Of a DNA stretch of 64,000 nucleotides, positions 8,473 to 17,935 are shown piece after piece (the first letter of the stretch is position 1; the number at the start of each line of letters is the position of its first letter). Both the position numbers and the translations under genes were made by a program. Origin of the DNA: JACOMS01 sp051252005 (GTDB lineage Bacteria > Pseudomonadota > Alphaproteobacteria > Caulobacterales > Maricaulaceae); assembly GCA_051252005.1 (NCBI GenBank), contig JBPOEZ010000007.1, forward strand, positions 1 through 64,000. Reading direction: 5' to 3'. Under the pieces are notes generated by a model. That model was not told where the DNA came from. It searched no databases and saw nothing but the letters and a program-made list of their open reading frames with translations.

Positions 8473-8624
8473 GCCATACCTCATTCGCTCCCGAGAATAC
8501 GGGATTCTCTACCAATATTAAGACTTAATCTAAAAATTGTCTTACCAAGAAAGGACAAATGCGCCTTTTTTTCAAATAGAATGGTCTTTTTACTGTTTTT
8601 TACAAAATCACACGCATAGAGCGC

Positions 8625-10172
8625 CTACGATCCGCCCTTAACACCAACTTTAGAGCCTTGTGCGCGCGAATCACTTAAACCTTTCCTCGCACGCCTATGG
8701 GACAGGGCTTCTGCAATATGCAGTCGATGAATTTTCTCTGATCCGGCCAAGTCTGCTAACGTCCGAGAGAGCCGCAAGACACGGTGATAGCCCCGCGCCG
8801 TAAGGCCGAGTGTTTCCGCGGCGCGAATGAGCAGCGCCTGCCCGTCGCGGTCAAGTTCAGCGACATGATCCAGTAAGTCAGGTGTAAGTTCGGCGTTCAC
8901 AAGGCCGCCATTACGCTCAAGCTGTATCATCCGCGCGCGCGCTACTCTCTCGGCAACCTCTGCGGTGCCTTCAAGCGACGGCGGCAAAGCAAGGTCAGCG
9001 GGCGTCACTGCAGGCACGTCAATTTGAATATCCATTCGGTCCATAAACGGCCCTGATATACGGGCCTGATAATCAGCCGCGCAGCGCTCGCCTCGGCGGC
9101 AGGCAATACCGTCCGCGCCCCCGCTTCCGCAGCGGCATGGGTTCATCGCCGCAATGAGCTGAAACCGTGCCGGATAACGCACATGGGCGTTAACCCGCGC
9201 GACACAAATTTCCCCCGTTTCCAGAGGTTGCCGAAGGCTGTCCAAAACATGCGGGGTAAATTCGGGGAGTTCGTCCAGAAACAAAACGCCGCGATGAGCA
9301 AGAGACGCTTCGCCTGGGCGGGCCTTTACACCGCCGCCGACCATAGCCGGCATAGAGGCAGAGTGATGGGGACTACGAAACGGTCTTTGGCGGGACAACT
9401 GTCCACGCTCCAAAAGTCCTGCCACACTGTGTACAATTGAAACGTCTAAAAGCTCTTTTGCCATAAGCGGTGGAAGCAACCCCGGCAGACGCGCTGCAAG
9501 CATAGATTTCCCTGATCCGGGAGGGCCGACCATTAAAAGATTATGTCCGCCAGCCGCCGCTATTTCGAGGGCGCGTTTCGCTGTTTCCTGCCCTCTCACA
9601 TCTTTCAAATCACCGGCCGTCTCGCGGTCGAGAAGCTCGCCCGGTGCAGGCCGCGTTAATATCTGACGGCCTTTAAGATGATTCATAAGCTGAATGAGGT
9701 TCTGCGGCGCTAAAATAGAGAGATCACCCGCCCAAGCCGCCTCAGGACCGTTCTCATGCGGGCAAATAAGACCTAATCCGTCGGCATTAGCCCGAACGGC
9801 AGCAGGCAAAGCTCCCGGAACACGGCTGATGGAACCGTCCAGAGCAAGCTCGCCAATCGCCATATAGTCTTCTATAGCATCCGCGGGAATAGCCCCCATC
9901 TCGGCCATAAGGCCTAGCGCTATGGGAAGATCGTAATGCGCGCCTTCTTTGGGAATATCAGCGGGGGCAAGATTGACAATAGTGCGCCGGTAAGAAAGTT
10001 CTAGCCCAATGGCCGTAAACGCCGCCCAAAGACGATCACGCGATTCAGCAACAGATTTGTCGGCAAGCCCGACAATAGAGAAGCCCTTACTTTTAGTGGA
10101 GACTTGTACTTGCACATCAACCCTTCGGGCTTCCGTGCCTTCAAACGCGACTGTCGATATTCGTGCAACCAT
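8625..10172 (-). CDS. comM: YifB/ComM family Mg-chelatase-like AAA+ ATPase
   Basis: 515 residues. N-terminal ChlI-like Lon-fold domain (FSIVGLADKSVAESRDR), a central AAA+ module with Walker A GPPGSGKSM, Walker B VLFLDELPEF, and a C-terminal domain with RGYHRVLRLSRTLADLAG. A zinc-type Cys set, NPCRCG plus CRRGERC, matches this family. ComM is a hexameric helicase that promotes branch migration when transforming DNA is integrated; in other bacteria the homologue is simply called YifB. Flanked by unrelated genes. Confidence 0.93.
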   Translation of the reverse strand: MVARISTVAFEGTEARRVDVQVQVSTKSKGFSIVGLADKSVAESRDRLWAAFTAIGLELSYRRTIVNLAPADIPKEGAHYDLPIALGLMAEMGAIPADAIEDYMAIGELALDGSISRVPGALPAAVRANADGLGLICPHENGPEAAWAGDLSILAPQNLIQLMNHLKGRQILTRPAPGELLDRETAGDLKDVRGQETAKRALEIAAAGGHNLLMVGPPGSGKSMLAARLPGLLPPLMAKELLDVSIVHSVAGLLERGQLSRQRPFRSPHHSASMPAMVGGGVKARPGEASLAHRGVLFLDELPEFTPHVLDSLRQPLETGEICVARVNAHVRYPARFQLIAAMNPCRCGSGGADGIACRRGERCAADYQARISGPFMDRMDIQIDVPAVTPADLALPPSLEGTAEVAERVARARMIQLERNGGLVNAELTPDLLDHVAELDRDGQALLIRAAETLGLTARGYHRVLRLSRTLADLAGSEKIHRLHIAEALSHRRARKGLSDSRAQGSKVGVKGGS

Positions 10173-10223
10173 AGCGCCTCATAAAACAACGAAGCGAACA
10201 AAGCAAGAACTTATTGAGATACC

Positions 10224-10805
10224 CTACCCGCGTCCCACACACCGTATGGCTTTAAATCCGTCAACACCCTTCGCAAACAGCAAAGGTTTTCGAGACGGGT
10301 GCAGTGGATCCCGCATGAAATAGCCTTTTCCGGTTTGCCGGATTATTAAAGACCAATGCGTTCGCCCGCTTGGCAGAATAAACCGCGCGATCGGATAATA
10401 GCCATCCGCGAGGCAGGACTGGATAATTTCGGCGCTGACCTCTGTATGGAATCGCGCTTTAAATTGCCCCTGCGTAACTCGGCTAATACCAGACCACACG
10501 AGCTGTCCTGACTTTGTATAGCCGCCCTGTTCTTTCAGGCGGGCGTTCAAAAGTCCCGGATCGACAGAATAACCAAGGTTCGTAAGCGCCATTGATGTAG
10601 CCGTCACAAGGCAGCCCTCAGCTTTCATGGTTGCACCGGAACCGCCCATGCGTTCCTGAGCCCAGCGCTTGTCATATTGTGAATATGTGATTCGATCCGG
10701 CAAAGAGAGTCCCTCTTTAGCCGGAAGCTTTCTTATATTTGCGGATGACGTGCACCCCATTAAAAATATACCAATAATAAAAGTTGCGCCCAACGCTCTC
10801 ATCAT
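10224..10805 (-). CDS. C39-like peptidase lipoprotein
   Basis: 193 residues. Starts with a lipoprotein signal (IIGIFLMGC lipobox). The rest resembles the peptidase C39-like papain-fold family: putative nucleophile Cys in EGCLVTATSMALTNLG, His in GRTHWSLIIR and Asp in YFMRDPLHP. The substrate is unknown; it could be a peptidase or a catalytically weak peptide binder in the periplasm. ATG at 10805 has GGAG eight bases upstream; an in-frame start ten codons earlier is not needed. Confidence 0.7.
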   Translation of the reverse strand: MMRALGATFIIGIFLMGCTSSANIRKLPAKEGLSLPDRITYSQYDKRWAQERMGGSGATMKAEGCLVTATSMALTNLGYSVDPGLLNARLKEQGGYTKSGQLVWSGISRVTQGQFKARFHTEVSAEIIQSCLADGYYPIARFILPSGRTHWSLIIRQTGKGYFMRDPLHPSRKPLLFAKGVDGFKAIRCVGRG

Positions 10806-10977
10806 AAAACTTTCTCCGCCCCAGAGTAAATTCAAACGCTCACTGGATTTTAATACCCAATGATAATTTAATTAAATAACAGATTTGGCCCTAAAGGCCT
10901 TTTCGTCAAGTTGGTTCTCCCATATGGCGATTTTTAAGCCATAGCTAAATCGTCACTTATTACATCGTTACCGCGCT

Positions 10978-12219
10978 CTAATCGCCAAGAACAGCAGGCT
11001 TTTTGTAATATAGAGCCAAGCCATTCGTCGTCGACATACTGTCAGATTGCGTATTCAGTACAGTGCGCATGCGATCAAGAACAAGCGTATCAAGCGTGAT
11101 GATAATAGCCGTCACATAAGTTGCATACTCTGCTGAGACGCCGTGGCTACCAAGAATTTCATGCAACAATACAACCGACGAACTTGGCACGCCGGCAGCT
11201 GAAGTGGCATAAACCATGGATTGCAAAGCAATCACGATCCGGTCAACCATGGATGTTTCAATACCGTACGCCTGCAAGCCATAAAGTGACATGAGCGTCA
11301 GCCCCATCAGCGTTCCCACCATATTGATAGTCGCACCGATTGTATAAAACGGAGTAGCTTCATCCGCGTTGGCACCGAGTTGATCACAAGCAACACGCGT
11401 GGCCGGAAGCGTCGCCATAGAGGAACTGGTCGCGAGGGCAACAATTGCCTGCGGCCCCAAAGCGCGGGCCATGAAGCCAAGCCCGTGCTTCAGAATGCGG
11501 GAACTTATGAACACCATAATAAACCAAACTACGAGCATAGAACAAATATAAACAGGGATAAGACGGGAAAGCTCCATTAAGCTTTGCAGACCGCCATCAC
11601 GATTAAGCGCCAAAGTGAGCGAGCCAAACACCGCCAAAGGAATTGAAACCCACAAAAATTTGATGAAACCTGCAATAAACAGATCAGATACAACATCAGC
11701 CTGCTGACCTATGCCGGGATGCTTACCTTCTAAGCTTTTGAGTGCTCTGCCAAGGAACAATCCACCGTAAATTGAGATCATAAGCGGGCTTGTGAGAACG
11801 CCGTATATTTTCTTCATCAAAGGAATCGATTCGATCTGTCCGGCATCCGTTAAACCCAGATCCGCAGGCGTAGAGAATATCTGCATCGGAAAGAGCGAAT
11901 ATGCGGTTACAGCCACAACCGCCCCGATAAGCGAGAAAAAGATAAAGAACGCCATGACACGTGCAAATTTCGCCCCCATACCGCCGCGTGATATGGCAAT
12001 CGATGCGCCGATGGACAAAATGATCAGTGCATACATAACGGGTTTTAGCGGTACAAATAACGCATCTTTGGCGAGGCCTGCGATAGACTTCAAAATATAG
12101 GTGTCGCCCATTTGAATCGGCGAAACCAAGAATGTCGCGCCAGCGAAATAAGCGCCAAAGGCTATGGTGGCTGAAATCGCGACCAGTATCAGCAGAGACG
12201 TCTCGTAATAGCGTTGCAT
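10978..12219 (-). CDS. Dicarboxylate/amino acid:cation symporter (DAACS/GltP family)
   Basis: 413 residues, mostly hydrophobic with about eight helices and two re-entrant loops. The serine-rich hairpin motif ATSSSMATLP and the following TPFYTIGATINMVGTLMG segment, plus SSAAGVPSSSVVLL-like sequence near the C-terminus, are the substrate and Na+/H+-binding elements of glutamate/C4-dicarboxylate symporters. It imports acidic amino acids or C4-dicarboxylates; the exact substrate cannot be read. Own promoter likely, in the 77 bases upstream. Confidence 0.87.
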   Translation of the reverse strand: MQRYYETSLLILVAISATIAFGAYFAGATFLVSPIQMGDTYILKSIAGLAKDALFVPLKPVMYALIILSIGASIAISRGGMGAKFARVMAFFIFFSLIGAVVAVTAYSLFPMQIFSTPADLGLTDAGQIESIPLMKKIYGVLTSPLMISIYGGLFLGRALKSLEGKHPGIGQQADVVSDLFIAGFIKFLWVSIPLAVFGSLTLALNRDGGLQSLMELSRLIPVYICSMLVVWFIMVFISSRILKHGLGFMARALGPQAIVALATSSSMATLPATRVACDQLGANADEATPFYTIGATINMVGTLMGLTLMSLYGLQAYGIETSMVDRIVIALQSMVYATSAAGVPSSSVVLLHEILGSHGVSAEYATYVTAIIITLDTLVLDRMRTVLNTQSDSMSTTNGLALYYKKPAVLGD

Positions 12220-12295
12220 ATATTTATTCCCCTATTTACGCCGCATATCTGTGAGGCGCTTGCTTATTTCATTTTGTACTATTTTAGTTTGAGCC

Positions 12296-12748
12296 CTACA
12301 TAGACTCTTCAAAGTCTTTTTGTCGTTTCGACATATCTTCTGGCGAAACATCTTCGACGTGTGTCGAGAATGTCCAGCTATAATGGTACTTATCCGTCAC
12401 CACCGCCGTGCGGTCACCCCAGAACATAGTCTCTGGCGCGCTCACGCCCGTCATCCCTGCACTTACGGCCCGTTTGTAGGACGCGTCTACGTTCGGCACA
12501 TAAATATAAAAAGCTATGGAGCCGGGCTGCGTCGGCGCTTTGCGAGGGAACCATTCTACTTCCTCCCCGAAGAACAAGCAGCTATCGCCGACCCACATTT
12601 CGCCGTGCATGACCCAGCCATTTTCGTCCGTCATAAGGCTTACTTTTTCTGCTCCCAGAGCCGTTTCGTAATAGCTGGACGCCTCTTTGGCATCCTTAAA
12701 CATCATATTGGCGATTAAGTCCTGATAACCGTCCGGCTTATAAGACAT
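12296..12748 (-). CDS. VOC-family (PhnB/glyoxalase-like) protein
   Basis: 150 residues. Contains the beta-alpha-beta-beta-beta modules of the vicinal oxygen chelate fold: YQDLIANMMFKDAKEASSYYETALGAEKV and VPNVDASYKRAVSAGMTGVSAPETMFWGDRTAVVTDKYHYSWTF. The pattern is closest to PhnB-like proteins of unknown substrate. The start codon directly follows the stop of the upstream prolyl oligopeptidase gene (TAG then ATG), and its GGAGG ribosome site lies inside that gene, so the pair is translationally coupled. Confidence 0.8.
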   Translation of the reverse strand: MSYKPDGYQDLIANMMFKDAKEASSYYETALGAEKVSLMTDENGWVMHGEMWVGDSCLFFGEEVEWFPRKAPTQPGSIAFYIYVPNVDASYKRAVSAGMTGVSAPETMFWGDRTAVVTDKYHYSWTFSTHVEDVSPEDMSKRQKDFEESM

Positions 12749-14947
12749 CTATTCCTCCATGAGCTGCGAGGCGAAGTAAGAATAAATAAGCGCTTGAGAA
12801 TGCGCCGTTTCTTCAAGGTTCGCCGCGCCCGCATGGCCGCCGTCAATATTTTCATAGTAGACAAACGGGTAGCCCATATCTTCAAGGCGCTGCGCAAACT
12901 TACGAGCATGCGCAGGATGGACGCGGTCATCTTTGGTGGACGTATAAATATACGGGATAGGGTAATCCGCGCCCGCTTTGATATTATGGTACGGAGATAG
13001 ATTACGAATAAACTCGCCTTCCTCGCCCGTATCATCAGGATCCCCATATTCGCCGACCCACGACGCGCCCGCAAGAAGCTTATCATAGCGGTGCATATCG
13101 AGAAGCGGGACGCCAATCGCTACAGCCTTAAAAAGGTCTGGGCGCTGGGTGAACATAACACCCATCAACAAGCCGCCATTAGACCGGCCATGCGTTCCGA
13201 GATGATCCGCGTCTGTGACTTTACGGCTAATTAAATCTTCGCCAACAGCAATGAAATCATCATAGACGATCTGGCGCTTGGTCTTCAAGCCTGCTTGATG
13301 CCAAGAGGGCCCAAACTCGCCGCCGCCGCGCGTGTTAGCCACGACGTAGACGCCGCCGCGCTCTAGCCACGCACGGCCAATGGTCGCGCTGTAGCTTGGG
13401 TTAAGCGAAATTTCGAAACCACCATAGCCATATAGCAAGGTTGGGTTTTTACCGTCCATTTTGAGGTCTTTTTTATGAACAATGAAATATGGTACTTTCG
13501 TCCCGTCGGTAGACGTTGCAAAGTTTTGCTCAGCGGACATAGACGCGCTATCAAACCAGCTTGGCAGAGCCTTCGCCTTTTTGATCGCCATGGATCCTGT
13601 ATCTACAGACCAAAGCGTATCAGGCTGAAGAAAACTTTCGGACGTAACGAAGGCGATATCTTCTTTGGAATTTGTACCGCCGATAGACACATTCCCGTTC
13701 TCTGGGAAATCAAGCTTGGTCGATGTCCACTTCCCGCCTTTGAAATCAAAGGCATGGGCGGAGCCGGATACATTGTCATACAGGCTTAAAAGGAGCGCGG
13801 CTTTTGTTGCGCCGAAATTACCAATAGATTGCCGCGCATTGGGCTGTAGAACTTCGTGAACTGTGTCGATTTTGCCGGACTTCATGAAGTCAGCAATCGA
13901 GTAAGATACAAGCGTTCCAGTTTTGTGGCCCTTCCAATCTTCTTGCAAAGTGACAAGCTGTTGTCCTTTGAACTGATCCGCCAAATTAGATTTAAGCGGC
14001 ACAGGCACCTGCACAGGTTTAAACGCATTTTCGCCAGTGCGGGGAATCCAGTAATATTCCGTCTCGTAAAATGTCGTTGCGCGGACAACCAAAATCTCGT
14101 CGTCGCCGTCTGCGTTTTCAAAGCTTCCCGGGAATGTCCCAACGTCTGCTTTTTCGCCGCGCATCAACTCTTTCGCGGCGCTCATCGGTGTGCCGCGCGT
14201 CCAAAGCTTAGCCACCATCGGATAGCCGCTATCGGTCATCGTGCCATCGACAAAATCAACACCAATTAAAAGATTGTCCTTGTCCAGCCAAGACGTACCG
14301 CCTTTGGATTCAGAGAGAACAAACCCGTCTTTGACAAATGACTTGCTCGCCACGTCAAATTCGCGGCGCTCAACAGCATCTTTGCCGCCATTTGATAAAT
14401 TCACTATGCACCGGTTATAGTCAGGACCCAGACAGCTATTGCCCTTATAAACCCAGTTTTTGCCTTCTTTTTTCGCAAGAGCGTCGATATCGAGAATGGT
14501 TTCCCATTCAGGGTTTTCTGTCGCGTAGCTTTCCAATGTTGTCGTCCGCCAAATGCCTTTAACATGCGTATCGTCCTGCCAGAAATTATGCGCCATGCCG
14601 TTGCGATAGGAAATATAAGGAATTTTCTCAGGGGAATTGTAAACCTCAAGAAGCTCGGCCTTCATCTCTTTATAGACGTCTGTCTCCATTTCCGATGCAG
14701 ACATCGCGTTCCAAGCTTTGACGGTTTCAAGGGCTTTCTCGCCCTCAACCTCTTCCAGCCAAATGTGGTCGGCATCTGTCTGGCCTGGCGTTGTGTACTC
14801 TATCATAGCGGATCTTATCGGTGTTGTTGCGTTCGTCTCAGTCATGCCTGCCTCTGAAGATGTGACGGCCTCTTTTTTTTCGCCGCACGCAGTTAAAACC
14901 AGCGCCGTACCGAGCATCAATGATGTGAATGAATGAATCGTTTTCAT
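12749..14947 (-). CDS. Prolyl oligopeptidase family (S9A) lipoprotein
   Basis: 732 residues. Lipoprotein signal with lipobox LVLTAC, so probably periplasmic and membrane anchored. A seven-bladed beta-propeller-like N-terminal half (LEEVEGEKALETVKAWN is typical of S9A) precedes an alpha/beta hydrolase domain. Catalytic Ser in GRSNGG, Asp in KDDRVHPAHA and His in DGGHAGA. It would cleave short peptides after proline. ATG at 14947 is used because it begins the signal peptide; the in-frame extension upstream lacks a leader. Confidence 0.9.
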   Translation of the reverse strand: MKTIHSFTSLMLGTALVLTACGEKKEAVTSSEAGMTETNATTPIRSAMIEYTTPGQTDADHIWLEEVEGEKALETVKAWNAMSASEMETDVYKEMKAELLEVYNSPEKIPYISYRNGMAHNFWQDDTHVKGIWRTTTLESYATENPEWETILDIDALAKKEGKNWVYKGNSCLGPDYNRCIVNLSNGGKDAVERREFDVASKSFVKDGFVLSESKGGTSWLDKDNLLIGVDFVDGTMTDSGYPMVAKLWTRGTPMSAAKELMRGEKADVGTFPGSFENADGDDEILVVRATTFYETEYYWIPRTGENAFKPVQVPVPLKSNLADQFKGQQLVTLQEDWKGHKTGTLVSYSIADFMKSGKIDTVHEVLQPNARQSIGNFGATKAALLLSLYDNVSGSAHAFDFKGGKWTSTKLDFPENGNVSIGGTNSKEDIAFVTSESFLQPDTLWSVDTGSMAIKKAKALPSWFDSASMSAEQNFATSTDGTKVPYFIVHKKDLKMDGKNPTLLYGYGGFEISLNPSYSATIGRAWLERGGVYVVANTRGGGEFGPSWHQAGLKTKRQIVYDDFIAVGEDLISRKVTDADHLGTHGRSNGGLLMGVMFTQRPDLFKAVAIGVPLLDMHRYDKLLAGASWVGEYGDPDDTGEEGEFIRNLSPYHNIKAGADYPIPYIYTSTKDDRVHPAHARKFAQRLEDMGYPFVYYENIDGGHAGAANLEETAHSQALIYSYFASQLMEE

Positions 14948-15014
14948 GTATTGTCCCTGCGTATTTTTATTTTTGCGTAGATAAGCGCAGAACGAGCCGT
15001 GATGCAAGGACGAG

Positions 15015-16049
15015 TTAAGCCGCGCCTCGGCAAAGCGCTACAATGTCTTTCCCAGACATTTTAGGCGACCTTCCGCTTAAAAATGCAGCTTTCACACGCG
15101 CCATAACCGCCGCATTGATCGGCGCGCTCTGCCCTGTGCTCTCTGCCAGCTTCACAATTTCGCCTTGAAGATAGTCAATCTCCGTCCCTCGCCCCATTTC
15201 AAGGTCATCAAGCATAGAGCTTCTCGCCCTTTTATCGATCCGCAGGATCAGCCGCATAATCGGCGCAAACAAAATATTCGGCAGCCTCAGGGTCTTAATT
15301 GTTTTTGTAATCGATGTTTTGCCAAACTGCGCGGGGGTTATGCCTGCGCCTTTCAAGACTGACAAACCCTCTTCGATCATCATGGAAAGGGCCAGCCTGT
15401 AAGGTTTCTGCCGCAAGCCCTCATGCAGGGTTCCGCCGAGCAGCGTATTCAGACCGTTATTGAGGTTCACCAAAAGCTTTCCCCATTGCACAGCTTTTAC
15501 ATCCGGTACGGTTTTTAAAATTTGTCCGCCGCCTCCAAAGGCGCCGACCAACGCGCCGACGCGCGGATCATCATGGCTTTGTACAATAAGGTCTCCCTCA
15601 GTTCCGCTATGAAAACGGCCTGCCCCTGTGCCCGTCACATTGAACGGCACAATCGCGCCAAGGACTATGGACGCGGGAAGCTCGGCCTGTATCGCATCAG
15701 CATTACGCACACCATTTTGAAAACTTATGACCAAAGCCTCTTTATCCAAAAACGGCTTAATTGACCGCGCAGCCTCTGTGCTGTCTTGAGATTTAACGCA
15801 AACTAAAACGATATCGCATCCGGCGGCCGCTTCAGGCGTAAGCGCAAATTGAAAGGCGTCCGGTGTCAACACAATGTCACTGCGTTCATAGTGTGTGAGA
15901 GTTAGGCCCTGTTCTGCTAAGTCCTTTTGGAAGCGCGGCCGCCCAATAAACATCACATCCGCGCCGCCTTTCACGAGCTGCCCTCCCAGATAACATCCGA
16001 TGGATCCGGCCCCGAGAACCGCGACTTTGAGAGACGTGTGAGTTTTCAT
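15015..16049 (-). CDS. panE: 2-dehydropantoate 2-reductase family protein
   Basis: 344 residues. N-terminal NADP-binding Rossmann fold with VAVLGAGSIGCYLGGQL. The catalytic Lys context (QWGKLLVNLNNGLNTLLG) and Glu context (SMMIEEGLSVLKGAGI) of ketopantoate reductases are present. Likely reduces 2-dehydropantoate to pantoate for CoA synthesis, although many paralogues of this family act on other substrates. Divergent from bfd; the shared 105-base region holds Fur-like sites. The gene next downstream is unrelated. Confidence 0.8.
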   Translation of the reverse strand: MKTHTSLKVAVLGAGSIGCYLGGQLVKGGADVMFIGRPRFQKDLAEQGLTLTHYERSDIVLTPDAFQFALTPEAAAGCDIVLVCVKSQDSTEAARSIKPFLDKEALVISFQNGVRNADAIQAELPASIVLGAIVPFNVTGTGAGRFHSGTEGDLIVQSHDDPRVGALVGAFGGGGQILKTVPDVKAVQWGKLLVNLNNGLNTLLGGTLHEGLRQKPYRLALSMMIEEGLSVLKGAGITPAQFGKTSITKTIKTLRLPNILFAPIMRLILRIDKRARSSMLDDLEMGRGTEIDYLQGEIVKLAESTGQSAPINAAVMARVKAAFLSGRSPKMSGKDIVALCRGAA

Positions 16050-16092
16050 AGGTTTTGCTTACGCCATCACGCCTGAAACGCAATAAAGAAAC

Positions 16093-16140
16093 GTCAATGA
16101 AAATGAGTCGCAACAGGATTGACAATCATTCTCAGTTGCA
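16093..16140 (+). promoter_or_regulatory. Two Fur-like boxes upstream of bfd
   Basis: Two sites that both contain, on the minus strand, GCRACTSA followed by an AT-rich half: 16096-16114 (GCGACTCATTTTCATT reading minus) and 16118-16140 (GCAACTGAGAATGATTGTC reading minus). The second is very close to classical Fur boxes. They sit between the divergent panE-like and bfd starts, so iron-dependent repression of bfd, and perhaps of its neighbour, is inferred. Confidence 0.7.
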
Positions 16141-16153
16141 CTATCTGTTTTTC

Positions 16154-16345
16154 ATGATCCATTGCGTTTGCAACAATATCAATACGGCTAAAGTCGATCA
16201 TGCCGCCGCATGCGGAGCAAAAACTGCGCGCTGCGTACAGAGTCATTGTGGAACAAATTTTAACTGCGGCATGTGCAAGTCATCTATCGAAGATCGACTT
16301 GCTTTGCTTCGCATCGAAGAAACAGTTCTCGAAGCCGCCGAATAG
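16154..16345 (+). CDS. bfd: Bacterioferritin-associated ferredoxin
   Basis: 63 residues starting MIHCVCNN. Cys4, Cys6, Cys38 and Cys41 match the C-X-C-X31-C-X2-C spacing of E. coli Bfd exactly, ligating a [2Fe-2S] cluster. Bfd passes electrons to the bacterioferritin heme to reduce and release stored iron under iron starvation. The ATG at 16154 is selected over upstream in-frame starts because it gives the canonical N-terminus. Located just upstream of bfr with Fur-like boxes on both sides. Confidence 0.92.
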   Translation: MIHCVCNNINTAKVDHAAACGAKTARCVQSHCGTNFNCGMCKSSIEDRLALLRIEETVLEAAE

Positions 16346-16355
16346 GTCATCCCTC

Positions 16356-16405
16356 GCAACTCATTTTCATGTGCACGCTTATTGTCGCGACTGATTTTCA
16401 TGTGC
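16356..16405 (+). promoter_or_regulatory. Two direct Fur-like boxes between bfd and bfr
   Basis: GCAACTCATTTTCATGTGC (16356-16374) and GCGACTGATTTTCATGTGC (16387-16405) differ at two positions and start 31 bases apart, about three helical turns. They share GCRACTSATTTTCAT with the site upstream of bfd. Placement in front of bfr suggests bfr has its own iron-responsive promoter. Confidence 0.7.
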
Positions 16406-16506
16406 GCAATTAATTGATAAATATAGCCTTTTTACCCCTCAATGACGATTGACCCGCCGCGCCAATCAGTGCCAATTTAAAGACTAAACTTACAGAGGAG
16501 TCAGCC

Positions 16507-16986
16507 ATGAAAGGCGACAAAGACGTCATCGCGTTTCTCAACAAAGCGCTTAAAAACGAACTAACAGCGATTAATCAGTATTTCCTGCACTCCCGCATGC
16601 TCAAAGATTGGGGCGTGGCTAAATTTGCAGAGAAAGAATATAAAGAATCGATTGAAGAAATGCAGCATGCGGATTGGCTCATTGACCGTATTCTTTTTCT
16701 AGAAGGCCTGCCAAACTTGCAAAGCCTTGGCAAACTCCGCATTGGCGAAAATGTTGAAGAAATCCTCGCCTGCGATCTCTTGCTTGAGCATGACGCCATC
16801 CCGCTCCTAAGAGACGGGATCGAGCATTGTGAAAAAGTGCGAGACTATGTTAGCCGCGATCTTTTCGGGAAAATCCTCGACAATGAAGAAGAGCATGTCG
16901 ACTGGATCGAAACTCAGCAAGAGCTCATCAAACAAGTCGGTATTCAGAACTATATCCAAACGCAATCCGGCGCGGCTGACGCATAG
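16507..16986 (+). CDS. bfr: Bacterioferritin
   Basis: 159 residues, the normal length. Ferroxidase ligands Glu18, Glu51, His54, Glu94, Glu127 and His130 can be placed, and Met52 (in ESIEEMQHAD) is the heme ligand that marks a true bacterioferritin rather than a ferritin. Twenty-four subunits would form the cytoplasmic iron-storage shell. Strong ribosome site GAGGAG six bases ahead of the ATG. Paired with bfd and followed by a stable hairpin. Confidence 0.96.
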   Translation: MKGDKDVIAFLNKALKNELTAINQYFLHSRMLKDWGVAKFAEKEYKESIEEMQHADWLIDRILFLEGLPNLQSLGKLRIGENVEEILACDLLLEHDAIPLLRDGIEHCEKVRDYVSRDLFGKILDNEEEHVDWIETQQELIKQVGIQNYIQTQSGAADA

Positions 16987-17015
16987 AACCGGAAACATAA
17001 ATAATAACGTATAAA

Positions 17016-17046
17016 GAAGCCGCCGACAGACTCTATCGGCGGCTTC
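17016..17046 (+). terminator. Hairpin terminator after bfr
   Basis: Eleven-base-pair perfect stem GAAGCCGCCGA/TCGGCGGCTTC with a nine-base loop, about 30 bases after the bfr stop. The trailing T-run is weak (GTGCTGTTT), so termination efficiency is uncertain. Confidence 0.7.
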
Positions 17047-17123
17047 GTGCTGTTTGCCATTGAGTATAATGAGACGTCATAACTTTCGAATTGACGCTAA
17101 ATTTTTACGCCGTAAACAAGCTT

Positions 17124-17579
17124 ATGGACATCAAACGCAACGACCCTTCAGCCCTTCGCGCTTTTGCAGAACTTAATATTGAGTGGATCAAAGAGCTTCA
17201 TCATGTGGAGCCATCCGATCAACATATGTATGATCATCCCGAGAGTTATATTACGGGACGAAATTCCGTTTTCAGTCTCCATAAGGACGGCAAAGTCGCA
17301 GGTGTCTGCGCATTAAAAGAAGACGCAGACGGCGCGTTCGAGCTCACCAAAATGGCCGTGGATTCCGCCTTTCGCGGACAGGGTATTGGTATGATACTAA
17401 TGGACACGGTTGAGGCTTACGCCCGCGATACGCTTGGCCTTAAACAGATTTACCTCATCAGTAACACAGTCAACAAAGCCGCTATACGTCTTTATAAACG
17501 CGCGGGCTGGCGCGTGAGCTTTAAGGGGCCTCATCCCAAATATGCACGCGCTGATATTGGCTTGGAAAAAGACCTGTGA
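17124..17579 (+). CDS. GNAT-family N-acetyltransferase
   Basis: 151 residues from the ATG at 17124. Acetyl-CoA binding motif A is visible as AVDSAFRGQGIGMILMDTVEAYARD, followed by ISNTVNKAAIRLYKRAGWR, the usual motif B. Substrate unknown. An in-frame TTG at 17091 would add 11 residues but has no ribosome site. Its stop overlaps the next gene's GTG start by four bases, so the two are coupled. Confidence 0.85.
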   Translation: MDIKRNDPSALRAFAELNIEWIKELHHVEPSDQHMYDHPESYITGRNSVFSLHKDGKVAGVCALKEDADGAFELTKMAVDSAFRGQGIGMILMDTVEAYARDTLGLKQIYLISNTVNKAAIRLYKRAGWRVSFKGPHPKYARADIGLEKDL

Positions 17580-17935
17580 CCCCTCTTAATTTAAACAAAC
17601 GTATCTTTAAGCCCGTCATCAATTCCAAAGGCGGCACGGTTAATCAAGAGAGTTTTTTTGTCTTCCGGCAAGACGGCAAAAGTCTCATGGCAAGTTATTC
17701 TGGCGGCGAGATAGAACGGGGCCATATTGTCGGCCAGTTCGAAACAAATGCCAGCGCGAGCCTGCTTTATCACTGTCTTACAAAGCGGAAGGTGTTAAAG
17801 TCCGGCAAGGCCAATGCCTGGTTCACACAGGACAGCAGAGGACGCATCGTCATTGACATGGAATGGGAATGGCTTTCAGGTGACAGCGGAAAAGGCATCT
17901 CCCGATACGAGGAAATGAAAACAAATGACACATAA
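17576..17935 (+). CDS. Conserved small protein, unknown function
   Basis: 119 residues, GTG start overlapping the upstream GNAT gene. The pattern of short beta strands (FFVFRQDGKSLMASYSGGEIERGHIVGQF ... IVIDMEWEWLSGDSGKGISRYEE) resembles a family of ~110-residue proteins that databases sometimes mislabel N-acetylglutamate synthase; no such catalytic domain is present. Overlaps the following tag gene by 11 bases. Confidence 0.7.
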   Translation: MTPLNLNKRIFKPVINSKGGTVNQESFFVFRQDGKSLMASYSGGEIERGHIVGQFETNASASLLYHCLTKRKVLKSGKANAWFTQDSRGRIVIDMEWEWLSGDSGKGISRYEEMKTNDT

